A stretch of DNA of 64,000 nucleotides from Arthrobacter sp. NicSoilB8 (GCF_019977355.1 NZ_AP024655.1:930001-994000); one strand, 5' to 3'; counted from the first letter of the stretch, positions 25,917 through 34,882 are shown. The notes: generated by a model not told the origin, from the sequence alone. Translations and numbers: made by a program.

Positions 25917-27050
25917 ATGAGCGCCACCCGCAGCCTGTATCCCAGCCCCCGCACCCTGGAGGTCGAGAGCGTTGCGGGCCTCGACCGGCTGATCGCGGCC
26001 GGGGCCCGCAGCATGCAGGGCTGGCACGTCCAGTCGCTGGACCTCCGCGGCCGCCGGGCCCAACTGGAGGCGCTGGACCCGCAAGGCGCGATCTTCCTGG
26101 GCTGCACGTTCGACGGCGGCGCGGAGGACTCGCTGCGCAGCCGGGGCGCCCTCATCTTTCCCCGGCTCGAGGCTGTACCTTTCAACCCGTACCGCGGCCA
26201 GCTCTACACGCCGCAGGAACTGTATGCCGGGATCGCCACGTCACGCTATGAGGACATGCTCGACGCGCGGATCTACCAGTGGAGCATCGGGCCCGGCCAG
26301 CGCCACCGGCTCGAGGCCACCCTGGCGGCGGCGCTGCATGACCACTCGATCGGCAATGCCCTCGATGATCTGACCCGTTCGGACCTCTGCGCGGGCCGAA
26401 CGATGGTGGGGGTCATGGGCGGCCATGCGGCCCGCCGCGGCACGGCCCTCTTCGAAGAGGCCGCCCTGCTGGGCCGGCTGCTGGCCCGGAACAACCGTGT
26501 GGTGGCCACCGGCGGCGGCCCCGGGACCATGGAGGCCGCCAATCTGGGCGCTTTCCTCAGCGAGGCCCCGGAGCAGGATTTCCGCCGGGCCCTGGCCGAC
26601 CTTGCCGCGGTACCGTCCTTCCTCCCCTCGGTGTCCGCGTGGGCGCGGGCGGCCGCCGACGTCGTCGAACGCCACCCGGAGGGGACGCCGTCGTTGGGGA
26701 TTCCCACGTGGTTCTATGGCCATGAGCCGCCCAACTTCTTCGCCACGCATGTGGCCAAGTACTTCGCGAACGCCATCCGGGAAGCGGTCCTGCTTGAGCT
26801 CTGCAACGGCGGCATTGTCTTCCTGCCGGGATCCGGCGGCACGGTGCAGGAGATCTTCCAGGACGCCTGCGAGAACTACTACGGCGCCCCGGAAACCATC
26901 ACACCCATGGTCCTCGTGGGGCAGGAGCACTGGCTGCGGCGGTTCCCGGCATGGCCTCTCCTGCAGAGCCTGGCCTCCGGCCGGCGGATGGAGGGCCGGA
27001 TTTTCCTGGTCGACACCGTGGAGGAAGCGCTCGACGTGCTGTCGCGCTAA
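25917..27050 (+). CDS. LOG-family (lysine decarboxylase-like Rossmann) protein
   Basis: A 377-residue nucleotide-binding protein. The LOG-type core has GVMGGHAARRG, then ATGGGPGTMEAANLGAF from about residue 197, and near residue 304 PGSGGTVQEIFQD, a variant of the PGGxGTxxE motif. LOG enzymes are cytokinin riboside 5'-monophosphate phosphoribohydrolases. This protein is longer, with a 130-residue N-terminal part, and related long members are only known as putative nucleotide-binding proteins. It stands alone between the SDR gene and the convergent metalloprotease gene. Confidence 0.85.
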   Translation: MSATRSLYPSPRTLEVESVAGLDRLIAAGARSMQGWHVQSLDLRGRRAQLEALDPQGAIFLGCTFDGGAEDSLRSRGALIFPRLEAVPFNPYRGQLYTPQELYAGIATSRYEDMLDARIYQWSIGPGQRHRLEATLAAALHDHSIGNALDDLTRSDLCAGRTMVGVMGGHAARRGTALFEEAALLGRLLARNNRVVATGGGPGTMEAANLGAFLSEAPEQDFRRALADLAAVPSFLPSVSAWARAAADVVERHPEGTPSLGIPTWFYGHEPPNFFATHVAKYFANAIREAVLLELCNGGIVFLPGSGGTVQEIFQDACENYYGAPETITPMVLVGQEHWLRRFPAWPLLQSLASGRRMEGRIFLVDTVEEALDVLSR

Positions 27051-27068
27051 CGAGACCGCGTCATCCGG

Positions 27069-28040
27069 CTACAGGTCCTTGCGGCACTGGGCGTGGCCGA
27101 GCTCGTACAGTCCGTTAAGGTCGCCGGCTGCCAGCCCGTCGGGGGATCCGATTTCCGGATACATCAGCTGGGCCGGGTCATCGACGTGCTCCAGGCCCAT
27201 CACGTGGCCGAGTTCGTGCAGGATGACGGCCGTGGCGTAGGCCGCACCCTGGGTCCGGTCCAGGTCTTCCGCGATTTGCGGGGCGTCCAGTTCCAGGCTG
27301 CCGGTGACGAAGCTCTTGGGGCCGTCGCCGAAACTGAAGTGGGTGCTGCCCCCGGTGCCGATCACCGGGCCCTTGAGCTGCGGCGCCTGTTCCGGCGTGG
27401 TCCACGCGATCAGCAGCGGCGCCCACCGGTCACCGTAGCGCTCCTTCTGGTAGGGCTCACGGGTAGGCGAGGAGAGCTCGCTTGTGGGCCCGTCATTGAT
27501 GAACCTGATCCCGGTGGCCTCCGAGATCGTCCGGATCGAGTCGTCTACCAGCCGTCCGGCACCCGGGGGAGCCAGGGCGGCATTGACCACGTAGTGCAGC
27601 GGCCGGCACGGCGAGTAGCCCACCGGGCTGCCGTCCTCGTTCGTTGCGAGGAACTTGTACGAGGTGCTGGCGGTTTCGGGTTTCCGGGGCGAGCCGAGGG
27701 GATTGTCCTGCTCCTCAATCCCGGGCGGGGGAGTGTCCGCCCGGGACTCTCCGGCCGGCACGGCGGGCTGGCCCGATTCCCGGCCGGACCGGGGCGCCGC
27801 CTTCGGGTCGGCGCCCTGGTTGTGTCCTGGGTTCTGCCCGGCGTTGTGACCCGTGTTCTGCCCCGCTCCGCGGGAGACCTCAAAAAGCCCCGTGAACCGG
27901 GGGTCGCCGTAGATGAGCCCGGCCGCGAGGAAGGCCGCGCCGGCGATCACGGCAGCGGCGGCAAGGTTTCTGATCACCCGCAGCGCCGTGGCGGGGCGGC
28001 TGTGCCGCGGCCCGCGGTCCCTGAATTCGGGACTTTCCAC
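27069..28040 (-). CDS. Membrane-anchored matrixin-type zinc metalloprotease
   Basis: A 323-residue protein. The GTG at 28040 shares its G with the TAG stop of the upstream VIT1 gene (TAGTG), so the two are coupled. A longer frame to 28307 is a shadow of that gene. Residues about 24-44 form one membrane helix. A low-complexity Gly/Asn/Pro linker follows. The catalytic part ends in HELGHVMGLEH (His275 onward) with a later LMYP Met-turn, which together are the metzincin zinc site and turn. It would sit outside the membrane as an anchored peptidase. The substrate is unknown. Confidence 0.85.
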   Translation of the reverse strand: MESPEFRDRGPRHSRPATALRVIRNLAAAAVIAGAAFLAAGLIYGDPRFTGLFEVSRGAGQNTGHNAGQNPGHNQGADPKAAPRSGRESGQPAVPAGESRADTPPPGIEEQDNPLGSPRKPETASTSYKFLATNEDGSPVGYSPCRPLHYVVNAALAPPGAGRLVDDSIRTISEATGIRFINDGPTSELSSPTREPYQKERYGDRWAPLLIAWTTPEQAPQLKGPVIGTGGSTHFSFGDGPKSFVTGSLELDAPQIAEDLDRTQGAAYATAVILHELGHVMGLEHVDDPAQLMYPEIGSPDGLAAGDLNGLYELGHAQCRKDL

Positions 28041-29290
28041 TAGCCGACCACGGCGCCAAACACCATGCCCAGCAGGTACGTAACGCCGGCGGCGCCCATG
28101 CCGATGGCCAGCTGGCGCAGCCCGCGCGTGGTGGGGGAGGTGCCGGACAGAAGGCCCACGACGCCGCCGGTGAGCAGCAGGGCCAGGCCCACGAGCGTGG
28201 CTGACACTACCAGCGCGGCAATCCCTGTCATGCCCAGCAGGAAAGGAATGATGGGCACAACCGCGCCGGAGGCAAAGAAGCAGAAGCTCGACGCCGCCGC
28301 GCCCCACGCGGTGCCGACGGCCTCATGCTGGTCCTCGGTTTCCGGGAGTTCGGGCTGCAGGGACAGGCTCGGATCACAGTCGCAGTCCAGCAGGCCCATG
28401 CGCTCCGCGACGCGGTGTTCGGCGGCCTCCCGGGACATGCCGCGCGCCAGGTACACGAGCAGGAGTTCGTTGTGCTCGATGTCCAGCAGCGGAGCCGCCG
28501 CCAACGTGATCTGGGTGGGACGGGTGGCGGCGAGAAGCTCGCGCTGTGAACGCACGGAGATAAATTCGCCGGCTCCCATGGACAGCGCACCGGCCAGCAG
28601 TCCGGCGACACCGCTGAGGAGCACCACCTGGCTTCCGACGCCCGAGGCCGCCATGCCCATGACGAGGGACAGGTTGCTGACCAGCCCGTCGTTGGCGCCG
28701 AAGACCGCGGCCCGGAAGGTTCCGGCCAGCCGGTTGCGGCCCCGGGTGGCCAGCCCGCGGACCACTTCTTCATGGATCTGCTCGTCGGCGACCATGGCCG
28801 GCGTGGCGGACGGGTCGTTCGCGTACGGGGAACGGCTCTCCGCCCGCTGCGCCAGGGCCAGGACGAAGACCGAGCCGAAGTGGCGGGCCAGGAAGCCCAG
28901 GAACCGGCTCCGGAGCGAGGCATGCCGGTCCTTGCCGGCGTGCTCGCCCAGCAGCTGGAGCCAGTGCGCCTCGTGGCGTCCCTCGGCCTCGGCCAGGGCG
29001 AGCAGGATGGCACGCTCCTCGCCGCTGCGGTTCTGCGCAAGATCGCGGTAGACGGCGGCCTCGGCGCGCTCATCGGCAAGATACTGGCGCCAGCGCTTGA
29101 TGTCCGCGGCGCTTGCCGTCGTGCCGTTCGTCGTGCCGTGCGTCGAGCCGGGACCGGAGCTTGGAGCGGCGCCCGGTTCGGAGGAGGCCTGCGGCGGGGC
29201 AGGGCGCGGGTCCGCTTTATGGACCGAAGAGGCGTGTGTCGGGGGATGCTGCTGAGAATCGTTGTGGTCCGATTCGGTGTGCTGAGACAC
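28040..29290 (-). CDS. VIT1/CCC1-family transporter with N-terminal ferritin-like domain
   Basis: A 416-residue protein. The first 60 residues are disordered (Ser/Pro/His/Gly-rich). Residues about 65-170 form a rubrerythrin-like helical domain with ExxH-type pairs (YLADERAEAAVYRDLAQ, EAEGRHEAHWLQLLGE, ADEQIHEEVV). The rest is a VIT1/CCC1 iron/manganese transporter domain with FGANDGLVSNLSLVMGMA and five predicted helices. This fusion is the MbfA type, linked to iron export or storage. It starts at the GTG 29290, with AGGAG eight bases upstream. It is coupled to the metalloprotease gene. Confidence 0.9.
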   Translation of the reverse strand: MSQHTESDHNDSQQHPPTHASSVHKADPRPAPPQASSEPGAAPSSGPGSTHGTTNGTTASAADIKRWRQYLADERAEAAVYRDLAQNRSGEERAILLALAEAEGRHEAHWLQLLGEHAGKDRHASLRSRFLGFLARHFGSVFVLALAQRAESRSPYANDPSATPAMVADEQIHEEVVRGLATRGRNRLAGTFRAAVFGANDGLVSNLSLVMGMAASGVGSQVVLLSGVAGLLAGALSMGAGEFISVRSQRELLAATRPTQITLAAAPLLDIEHNELLLVYLARGMSREAAEHRVAERMGLLDCDCDPSLSLQPELPETEDQHEAVGTAWGAAASSFCFFASGAVVPIIPFLLGMTGIAALVVSATLVGLALLLTGGVVGLLSGTSPTTRGLRQLAIGMGAAGVTYLLGMVFGAVVG

Positions 29291-29551
29291 GAAAAAACTC
29301 CTGGGTTTGGTCGGGCATGGTCCGGCCCCATTGCGACTCCAGAGTACCGCGTAATTCCGCGCGTTTCCGGTCGGCCGCCCTCAGCGGAAAGTTTAGGGAC
29401 CCCGTAACCGGCGGGCTCCGGCGGGGCCGCCCGCTCATAGTTTCCGGAAGCGATTGCCAGCCCTTGACCGGCCGCGCACACGGTGCTCGAATGAAACCCA
29501 GGGCAGGCTCTCCGGGGCCCTTGCCGCCACCGAAGTCACACGGAGGTTGCC

Positions 29552-29788
29552 ATGGACAACATCGGCTCTAGCCCAATCCAGCCGGCCCGGGATTCCCTCG
29601 AATCCGATCCCGCCTACGACTACGCCGAGGACGCACCCGTGAGTGCTGGCGCGGAGACTGAGGAGGAAGAGCTCCTCGAAGAGGCCGACCGACTGGTTCC
29701 CCTGGACGCGGAGGACTTTCTGGGCGATGAGAAACCGGTAGTGCCGCTGGAAGGCGAGGAATTCCTGGAACCCGAGGAAAATGAGTGA
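29552..29788 (+). CDS. Small acidic protein, function unknown
   Basis: A 78-residue, very acidic protein (TEEEELLEEADRLVPLD, GEEFLEPEENE) without a signal peptide or membrane segment. ACGGAGGTTGCC directly precedes the ATG, giving a clear ribosome site. The repeated pattern 'VPLD-EDFLGDE / VPLEGEEFLEPEE' is an internal duplication of about 17 residues. I do not recognise a characterised family. Codon use and start support a real gene. It is followed by a 16-base tandem repeat and a terminator. Confidence 0.7.
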   Translation: MDNIGSSPIQPARDSLESDPAYDYAEDAPVSAGAETEEEELLEEADRLVPLDAEDFLGDEKPVVPLEGEEFLEPEENE

Positions 29789-29800
29789 TTCCCCCGCCCG

Positions 29801-29896
29801 CTTCTGAGTGCATTAACTTCTGAGTGCATTAACTTCTGCGTGCATTAACGTCTGAATGCATTAACGTCTGAATGCATTATCCTCTGAGCGGATTAA
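29801..29896. repeat. Six tandem copies of a 16-base unit
   Basis: The unit CTTCTGAGTGCATTAA starts at 29801, 29817, 29833, 29849, 29865 and 29881. Units 1 and 2 are identical and the others differ by one to four bases. The array fills the gap between a stop codon and a terminator hairpin and is far richer in A+T than its surroundings. Confidence 0.9.
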
Positions 29897-29942
29897 AGCC
29901 CGACGGCGGCGCCCCCGGAAAGGGGAGCGCCGCCGTCGGGCT
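29897..29942. terminator. Bidirectional terminator hairpin
   Basis: Perfect 16-base arms AGCCCGACGGCGGCGC (29897-29912) and complement (29927-29942) enclose an inner CCCC/GGGG stem. It lies between the convergent small acidic protein gene and the symporter gene. Confidence 0.85.
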
Positions 29943-29985
29943 CTAATCTGGTTAGCTCTTAACCTGGTCGCTCGCGATCAGGACT

Positions 29986-31509
29986 TTAGTGGGTCAGGAC
30001 AGGAGCCTGTTCCTCCTCGGCTGCGCCGCCGGCGACCCGCCGGTGCCAGTTCTGCATGACTGCAGGATCCGTCGGCTTGGTCAGCAGCGACACCGCGATG
30101 TAGACGACCGCCGAGGCCACGAGGCCGTAGTAGATCGGCTCGTTGGCGTAGATGCCGTCGAGCGGAACCTCGGCATTGATTTCCAGGATGATCATGGTCC
30201 CGAGCGTGATGACCGAGCCGACTGCCATGGACGCCGCGGCGGCAACGCCGGTGCCGCGCTTCCACACCAGGCCGCCGAGAATGGCCACGAGCAGGCCGCC
30301 CACAAGGATGTCGTAGGCAATGGTCAGGGCGGCGACGACGTCCTTGGTGATGATGGCGATCACGATCGCCACGACGCCGAGGCCCAGGACCCACATGCGG
30401 TTGGCCTTGACGTCGTGCTCCGGGTTGTCGGTGTCGTCGGTGTTGACGGTCTTACCGAACCAGCCGGCGACGAACGGCAGCACGTCGGCGCGGGCCACGG
30501 TGGCGGCCGCGATCAAGGCGCCGGAGGCGGTGGACATCATGGCGGCCACGGCAGCGGCAAGCACGAGGCCGCCGATGCCGATGGGCAGCAGGTGGGTGGC
30601 GACCTCGGCGTAGACAACGTCCTTGCCGAGGGCCTTGACGTCAATCTGCGGCAGCGCGACGCGGGCGCCGAGGCCGATCAGGGCGCCGGCCGCACCGTAG
30701 AGGATGCAGTAGATGCCGGCCGTGGCGCCGCCCCAACGGGCCACCTCAGGCGTCTTGGCGGTGAACACACGCTGCCAGATGTCCTGGCCGATCAACAGGC
30801 CGAGGGTGTAGACCACGAAATACGTGATGATGGTCTGGACGCCGATGCCGTCGATCTGGAAGAAGCTGGCGTCAACACGGGCCCGGATGCCCTCAAAACC
30901 GCCCGCGGCGTTGAGCGTGAACGGCAGCATCAGGAGGAAGATGCCGACCGTCTTGATGACGAACTGGACCTGGTCGGCCAGCGTGATGGACCACATGCCG
31001 CCGATGGTCGAGTAAATCAGCACGATTGCCCCGCCGACGGCGATCGCGAGCGCGCGGTCCCAGCCGAACAGCACCACGAAGATGGTGGCGTAGGCGCCGG
31101 TGGAGGTGGCGCAGAGCATGAGCGTGTAGGCGAGCATGACGATGCCGGAGGTCTGCGTGGCATTGCTGCCGTAGCGCAGGGTCAGCATCTGGGAGACGGT
31201 GTAGATTTTCAGCTTCTGGATGGTGCTGGCGAAGAGCAGGCTCAGCAGCAGGACGCCGGCGCCGATTGCGACCACGAGCCACATGCCGGAGATGCCGAAC
31301 TTGTAGCCCAGGCCCACGCCGCCGACCGTCGAGGCGCCGCCCAGGACGACGGCGGCCATGGTGCCGGTGTAGAGAAACGGGCCCAGGCGGCGGCCGGCGA
31401 CGAGGAAGTCGCTATTGTTTTTGGTGCGGGACTTGCCCCACCATCCGAACGCCAGCATGGCGAGCAGATACACCACCACAATGGCGATGTTGACGAAACT
31501 TGCGTCCAT
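29986..31509 (-). CDS. Sodium:solute symporter (SSS family)
   Basis: A 507-residue sodium-coupled transporter with about thirteen predicted helices. The ATG at 31509 is chosen because AAGGAG lies seven bases upstream. The frame to 31701 is unsupported. LVAGRRLGPFLYTGTMAAVVLGGAST is the conserved region around helices 1-2, with GVGLGYKFGISGMW next. The solute is unknown. An XRE-cupin regulator is divergent and is likely to control it. The ureohydrolase pair a few kilobases away would fit a guanidino compound or polyamine, but this is only a suggestion from context. Confidence 0.88.
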   Translation of the reverse strand: MDASFVNIAIVVVYLLAMLAFGWWGKSRTKNNSDFLVAGRRLGPFLYTGTMAAVVLGGASTVGGVGLGYKFGISGMWLVVAIGAGVLLLSLLFASTIQKLKIYTVSQMLTLRYGSNATQTSGIVMLAYTLMLCATSTGAYATIFVVLFGWDRALAIAVGGAIVLIYSTIGGMWSITLADQVQFVIKTVGIFLLMLPFTLNAAGGFEGIRARVDASFFQIDGIGVQTIITYFVVYTLGLLIGQDIWQRVFTAKTPEVARWGGATAGIYCILYGAAGALIGLGARVALPQIDVKALGKDVVYAEVATHLLPIGIGGLVLAAAVAAMMSTASGALIAAATVARADVLPFVAGWFGKTVNTDDTDNPEHDVKANRMWVLGLGVVAIVIAIITKDVVAALTIAYDILVGGLLVAILGGLVWKRGTGVAAAASMAVGSVITLGTMIILEINAEVPLDGIYANEPIYYGLVASAVVYIAVSLLTKPTDPAVMQNWHRRVAGGAAEEEQAPVLTH

Positions 31510-31630
31510 AAAAGGGCTCCTTGGAGCGGGTTGGCAGCGTGCGCGGGCATTGCCGGGCCTCAACGATGCGTTTGGCAAGACTGACGCTGCGTGACGTGGT
31601 TGGAGGAGGATGTCCGTCGGACCCTCCGGT

Positions 31631-31669
31631 GTTGCCGAATAGATTGCCCAATAGGCAACACATGTTGCC
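31631..31669. promoter_or_regulatory. Probable operator of the XRE-cupin regulator
   Basis: A tandem 12-mer (GTTGCCGAATAG, then ATTGCCCAATAG; 31631-31654) runs into the palindrome GGCAAC-ACAT-GTTGCC (31654-31669). The block is in the divergent gap between the symporter and regulator genes. Nothing else stands out in this 293-base gap. Confidence 0.5.
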
Positions 31670-31802
31670 AAAGGGTATGTTGTGATTCCGGTAACAGTCA
31701 AGGCGCAATGCGCGTCGCCGCCGCATCCGCGTCACGAAGCCCCGCTCCCGCTAGGATTGCTCCAATGATGGGGCCAAGCGGCCGGCCGTGAAAGGTTCCT
31801 AG

Positions 31803-32378
31803 ATGAAGGCTCTACCAGTTGAACCGAGCAACGTTCCCGTTGCCATCGGTTCGCGGATCCGCGCCGCCCGGCAGTCGCAGCGGCTCACCATAGAGCAGGT
31901 CGCCGACGCCACCGGGCTCACCAAGGGATTCCTCAGCCGGGTCGAGCGGGACCTCACCTCGCCCTCGGTCGCCTCGCTGGTGACCCTGTGCCAGGTCCTG
32001 TCGATCTCGATCGGCGACCTTTTCGCCGCCCCGGAAACCCACCTCACCAAGCAGAACGAGGGCCCGCGGATCTCGCTCGGGGGTGAGGGGATCGTCGAGC
32101 GCCTGCTGACCGCGCGCTCCGAGCGCAGGGTCCAGATCATCCAGGCCGTGATTGAGCCCCGCGGCCGTGGCGAGTCCGAACTCTATGCCGTGGACTGCGA
32201 TGTCGACGTCCTGCATGTGGTCAAAGGCAGCATCCGGCTGATCCTCACCAACGAGGAATTCGAGCTCGGCACCGGGGACACCGTGACGTTCCCGGGCCGG
32301 GAACCCCACACCTGGGTCAACCCCACGGACGACGCCGTCGAGGTCCTGTGGGTGCTCGTGCCGGCTGCCAGCAGGTAA
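31803..32378 (+). CDS. XRE-family regulator with C-terminal cupin domain
   Basis: A 191-residue regulator. Residues about 14-70 form the Cro/CI-type helix-turn-helix (IGSRIRAARQSQRLTIEQVADATGLTKGFLSRVERD). Residues 115-188 form a small cupin (VLHVVKGSIRLILTNEEFELGTGDTVTF then PHTWVNP), which would bind the effector. GAAAGG lies eight bases before the ATG. This design is common for regulators of amine, amino-acid and polyamine uptake, such as PuuR-like proteins. It is divergent from the sodium symporter. Confidence 0.9.
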   Translation: MKALPVEPSNVPVAIGSRIRAARQSQRLTIEQVADATGLTKGFLSRVERDLTSPSVASLVTLCQVLSISIGDLFAAPETHLTKQNEGPRISLGGEGIVERLLTARSERRVQIIQAVIEPRGRGESELYAVDCDVDVLHVVKGSIRLILTNEEFELGTGDTVTFPGREPHTWVNPTDDAVEVLWVLVPAASR

Positions 32379-32481
32379 GGCCACAACCACGGAAATGACC
32401 GTTCCGGAAGTAACCACCATGGCCAAGCCGGAAACATACAGGACGAGCTTAAGCCGCTCGCGTCATCAACTGGGGGATTCC

Positions 32482-33249
32482 ATGAACCGCAAGAACGTCT
32501 TTCCGTCGCTGGCAGTGGCCGCCGCGCTCGCCGCCGCCCTCGGCCTTAGCTCCTGCGCCGCGGCGGGCCAGAAGGCCGGCGAGACGGGCCCGGCCAGCGC
32601 CGCAGCGACCGCCCCGACGCAGCAGGAGTCCGGCCCCGCCGCATCGGCCGAGCCCACCGCCACGGCCGCCACGCCGGCACCCACCCCCACCGCCGCGGCG
32701 CCGACCGCCAGTGCCGCGCCGACTGCCAGTGCAGTGGCCGGCGTGAAGACCTTCACCTTCCCGGACGGGCACCTGTCCTTTTCGTACCCGAGCAACTGGT
32801 CCATCCGGATGGTCGGCTCGGCCGAAAACGCCGCCAAATTGCGGGGCGTGCAGGCCGTCATTGCAGACGCCACGGGCAACGAGCTGGCGTCCGTCACCAG
32901 CAGCACGAGCGCAAGCAGCGCATCCGGTCCCGTAGCCCGCACTGTCCTGGACGCCGCCCCGGTTCCGGGGCTGAAGGACGTGGACGGCGAGCAGCTTGCC
33001 TTCGGGTTCGCTTTTGATTCCTTCGCCGACCAGTCGGACTTCCACATGGGGGTCCGCAAAGAACGCGACTTCGCGCCCGGAGTCACCGACGCCGGTTACT
33101 CCCACGTCCAGTTCCCCAACGGCGGAGCCGAAGCCAAGGTGCTCTTCGGCAGTCCCGCGTTCGCGTCCGTCGACGCCGCGCGGACCTGGATGACCACGGA
33201 ACAGTACAGCCAGCTCAAGCGCCTGCTCCTCAGCCTCAAGTACAGCTGA
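32482..33249 (+). CDS. Secreted lipoprotein, function unknown
   Basis: A 255-residue predicted lipoprotein. The ATG at 32482 opens a basic, hydrophobic signal with lipobox LSSC. An in-frame ATG 29 codons earlier would disturb the signal. A 60-residue Ala/Thr/Pro-rich linker follows. The folded part begins KTFTFPDGHLSFSYPSNWSIRM, a pattern typical of small extracytoplasmic PsbP/DUF-type domains. I do not recognise a named family. It stands alone between the XRE regulator and amtB. Confidence 0.75.
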   Translation: MNRKNVFPSLAVAAALAAALGLSSCAAAGQKAGETGPASAAATAPTQQESGPAASAEPTATAATPAPTPTAAAPTASAAPTASAVAGVKTFTFPDGHLSFSYPSNWSIRMVGSAENAAKLRGVQAVIADATGNELASVTSSTSASSASGPVARTVLDAAPVPGLKDVDGEQLAFGFAFDSFADQSDFHMGVRKERDFAPGVTDAGYSHVQFPNGGAEAKVLFGSPAFASVDAARTWMTTEQYSQLKRLLLSLKYS

Positions 33250-33265
33250 CCGCCACTGGGCCGTG

Positions 33266-33303
33266 GTGAGATTTACGTCACATTCCGGCAATCTGCCGGA
33301 AAC
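33266..33303 (+). promoter_or_regulatory. GlnR-like box upstream of the ammonium transporter
   Basis: The pentamers GTGAG (33266), GTCAC (33277), GCAAT (33288) and GAAAC (33299) are spaced exactly six bases apart, an 11-base period. This matches the layout of actinobacterial GlnR sites (gTnAC-n6-GaAAc repeats). It lies about 175 bases upstream of the amt start. The site is predicted by eye only. Confidence 0.45.
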
Positions 33304-33478
33304 GGCAAATTCATGCCCGGGCCCATCCCGTAACGTGCCCGCAAAAAGAGGTACGCCTTCCTGAAACACACCGTGGGTAGCGTCATCTGCGGGGGGACGT
33401 CCAACAGTCCCAAGAACGTCACATGGTCTCGCCTAATCGGCGCCCTCGGAGCGCCGGCACTCGAGGAAGGCTCCCGCG

Positions 33479-34882
33479 ATGAATTTCTCTGTTCTTGCAG
33501 TAGGAATGGATGTAGATCCCCAGGCCCTTGACCCCGGATCGACGGCGTGGATGCTCACCGCGTCCGCCCTCGTCCTGCTGATGACCCCCGGGCTCGCCTT
33601 CTTCTACGGCGGGCTCGTCAGGATGAAATCCGTCCTCAACATCATGATGATGAGCTTCGGCGCCATGGGCGTGGTGGCCGTGGTCTGGGCCCTGTGGGGC
33701 TACGGGATGGCGTTCGGCCCGGATACGCTGGGCGGCTTCGTCGGCGATCCCTTCACCAACTTCGGCCTCAGCGGGCTGACCGCCAGCATTGGCTCCAAGG
33801 CGGCCGGCCTGCCGGACATGGTGTTCATCGGCTTCCAGGCCACGTTCGCCATCATTACCGTGGCGCTGATCAGCGGGGCGGTGGCCGAGCGCGTCCGGTT
33901 TGGACCCTGGCTCCTCTTTGCCGCCCTCTGGGTCACCCTTGTCTACGCTCCGATCGCGCACTGGGTGTGGGGCGGCGGCATCTTCGGGCCCACCGGCATC
34001 ATCGGCAGCAAGATCTCGGCCCTGGACTTCGCCGGCGGCACGGTGGTTCATATGAACGCCGGCATTGCCGGGCTCATGCTCGCGGTGGTGCTGGGCAAGC
34101 GTCTCGGCTTCATGAAGGACCCCAACATCCGCCCGCACAACCTGCCGTTCGTCATGCTTGGGGCGGGACTCCTTTGGTTCGGCTGGTTCGGCTTCAACGC
34201 CGGTTCGGAACTCGCCGCCGACGCCACGGCCGCCCTGGCCTGGACCAACACGCTGCTTGCCACCAGCGCCGCCCTGCTGGGCTGGCTGTTCGTGGAGCGG
34301 CTGCGGGACGGGCATGCCACCTCGCTCGGCGCCGCCTCGGGAGCCGTCGCGGGACTCGTGGCCGTCACCCCGGCCTGCGGGTTCGTGGACCCCATCGGGG
34401 CCATCCTGATCGGCACCGTCGCCGGGGTCGTGTGCGCGCTCGCCGTCGGGCTGAAGTTCAAGATCGGGCTGGACGACTCCCTGGACGTCGTGGCCGTGCA
34501 CTTCGTCGGCGGCCTGTGGGGCACCCTGTCTCTGGGGTTCTTCGCACTTCCGTCCGCCAAGACCGGCGGCGGACTGTTCTACGGCGGTGGCCTGGCGCAG
34601 TTCTGGCCGCAGATTCTCACCGCGCTGATTGTCACGGCGTGGAGCGCCGTCATGACCACGCTGATCGGCTTCGCGATCCACAAGACCATCGGCATGCGCG
34701 TCTCCGAGGCTGACGAGCTCTCCGGCATCGATGTGACCGAACACGCCGAGACGGCTTACGAGCTCCTCATGGTCGGCGGCAGCTTCCATCCCGGCGACCC
34801 GCACGCCAAGGCTGATGCCGTAGTGGCCCAGGCTCCGGCCCAGTCCGAAAGTGAGGCCGTTCGCGGCAAGGTGTCGACATGA
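33479..34882 (+). CDS. amtB: Ammonium transporter
   Basis: A 467-residue Amt/MEP/Rh channel with eleven predicted helices. The twin pore histidines are His191 (GGTVVHMNAG) and His340 (VVAVHFVGGLWG), and the aromatic gate region is FQATFAIIT. The C-terminal tail is cytoplasmic, as needed for PII docking. GAGGAAGG precedes the ATG. Its stop overlaps the PII start by four bases, giving the classic amtB-glnK pair. A GlnR-like box upstream suggests induction under nitrogen limitation. Confidence 0.96.
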   Translation: MNFSVLAVGMDVDPQALDPGSTAWMLTASALVLLMTPGLAFFYGGLVRMKSVLNIMMMSFGAMGVVAVVWALWGYGMAFGPDTLGGFVGDPFTNFGLSGLTASIGSKAAGLPDMVFIGFQATFAIITVALISGAVAERVRFGPWLLFAALWVTLVYAPIAHWVWGGGIFGPTGIIGSKISALDFAGGTVVHMNAGIAGLMLAVVLGKRLGFMKDPNIRPHNLPFVMLGAGLLWFGWFGFNAGSELAADATAALAWTNTLLATSAALLGWLFVERLRDGHATSLGAASGAVAGLVAVTPACGFVDPIGAILIGTVAGVVCALAVGLKFKIGLDDSLDVVAVHFVGGLWGTLSLGFFALPSAKTGGGLFYGGGLAQFWPQILTALIVTAWSAVMTTLIGFAIHKTIGMRVSEADELSGIDVTEHAETAYELLMVGGSFHPGDPHAKADAVVAQAPAQSESEAVRGKVST

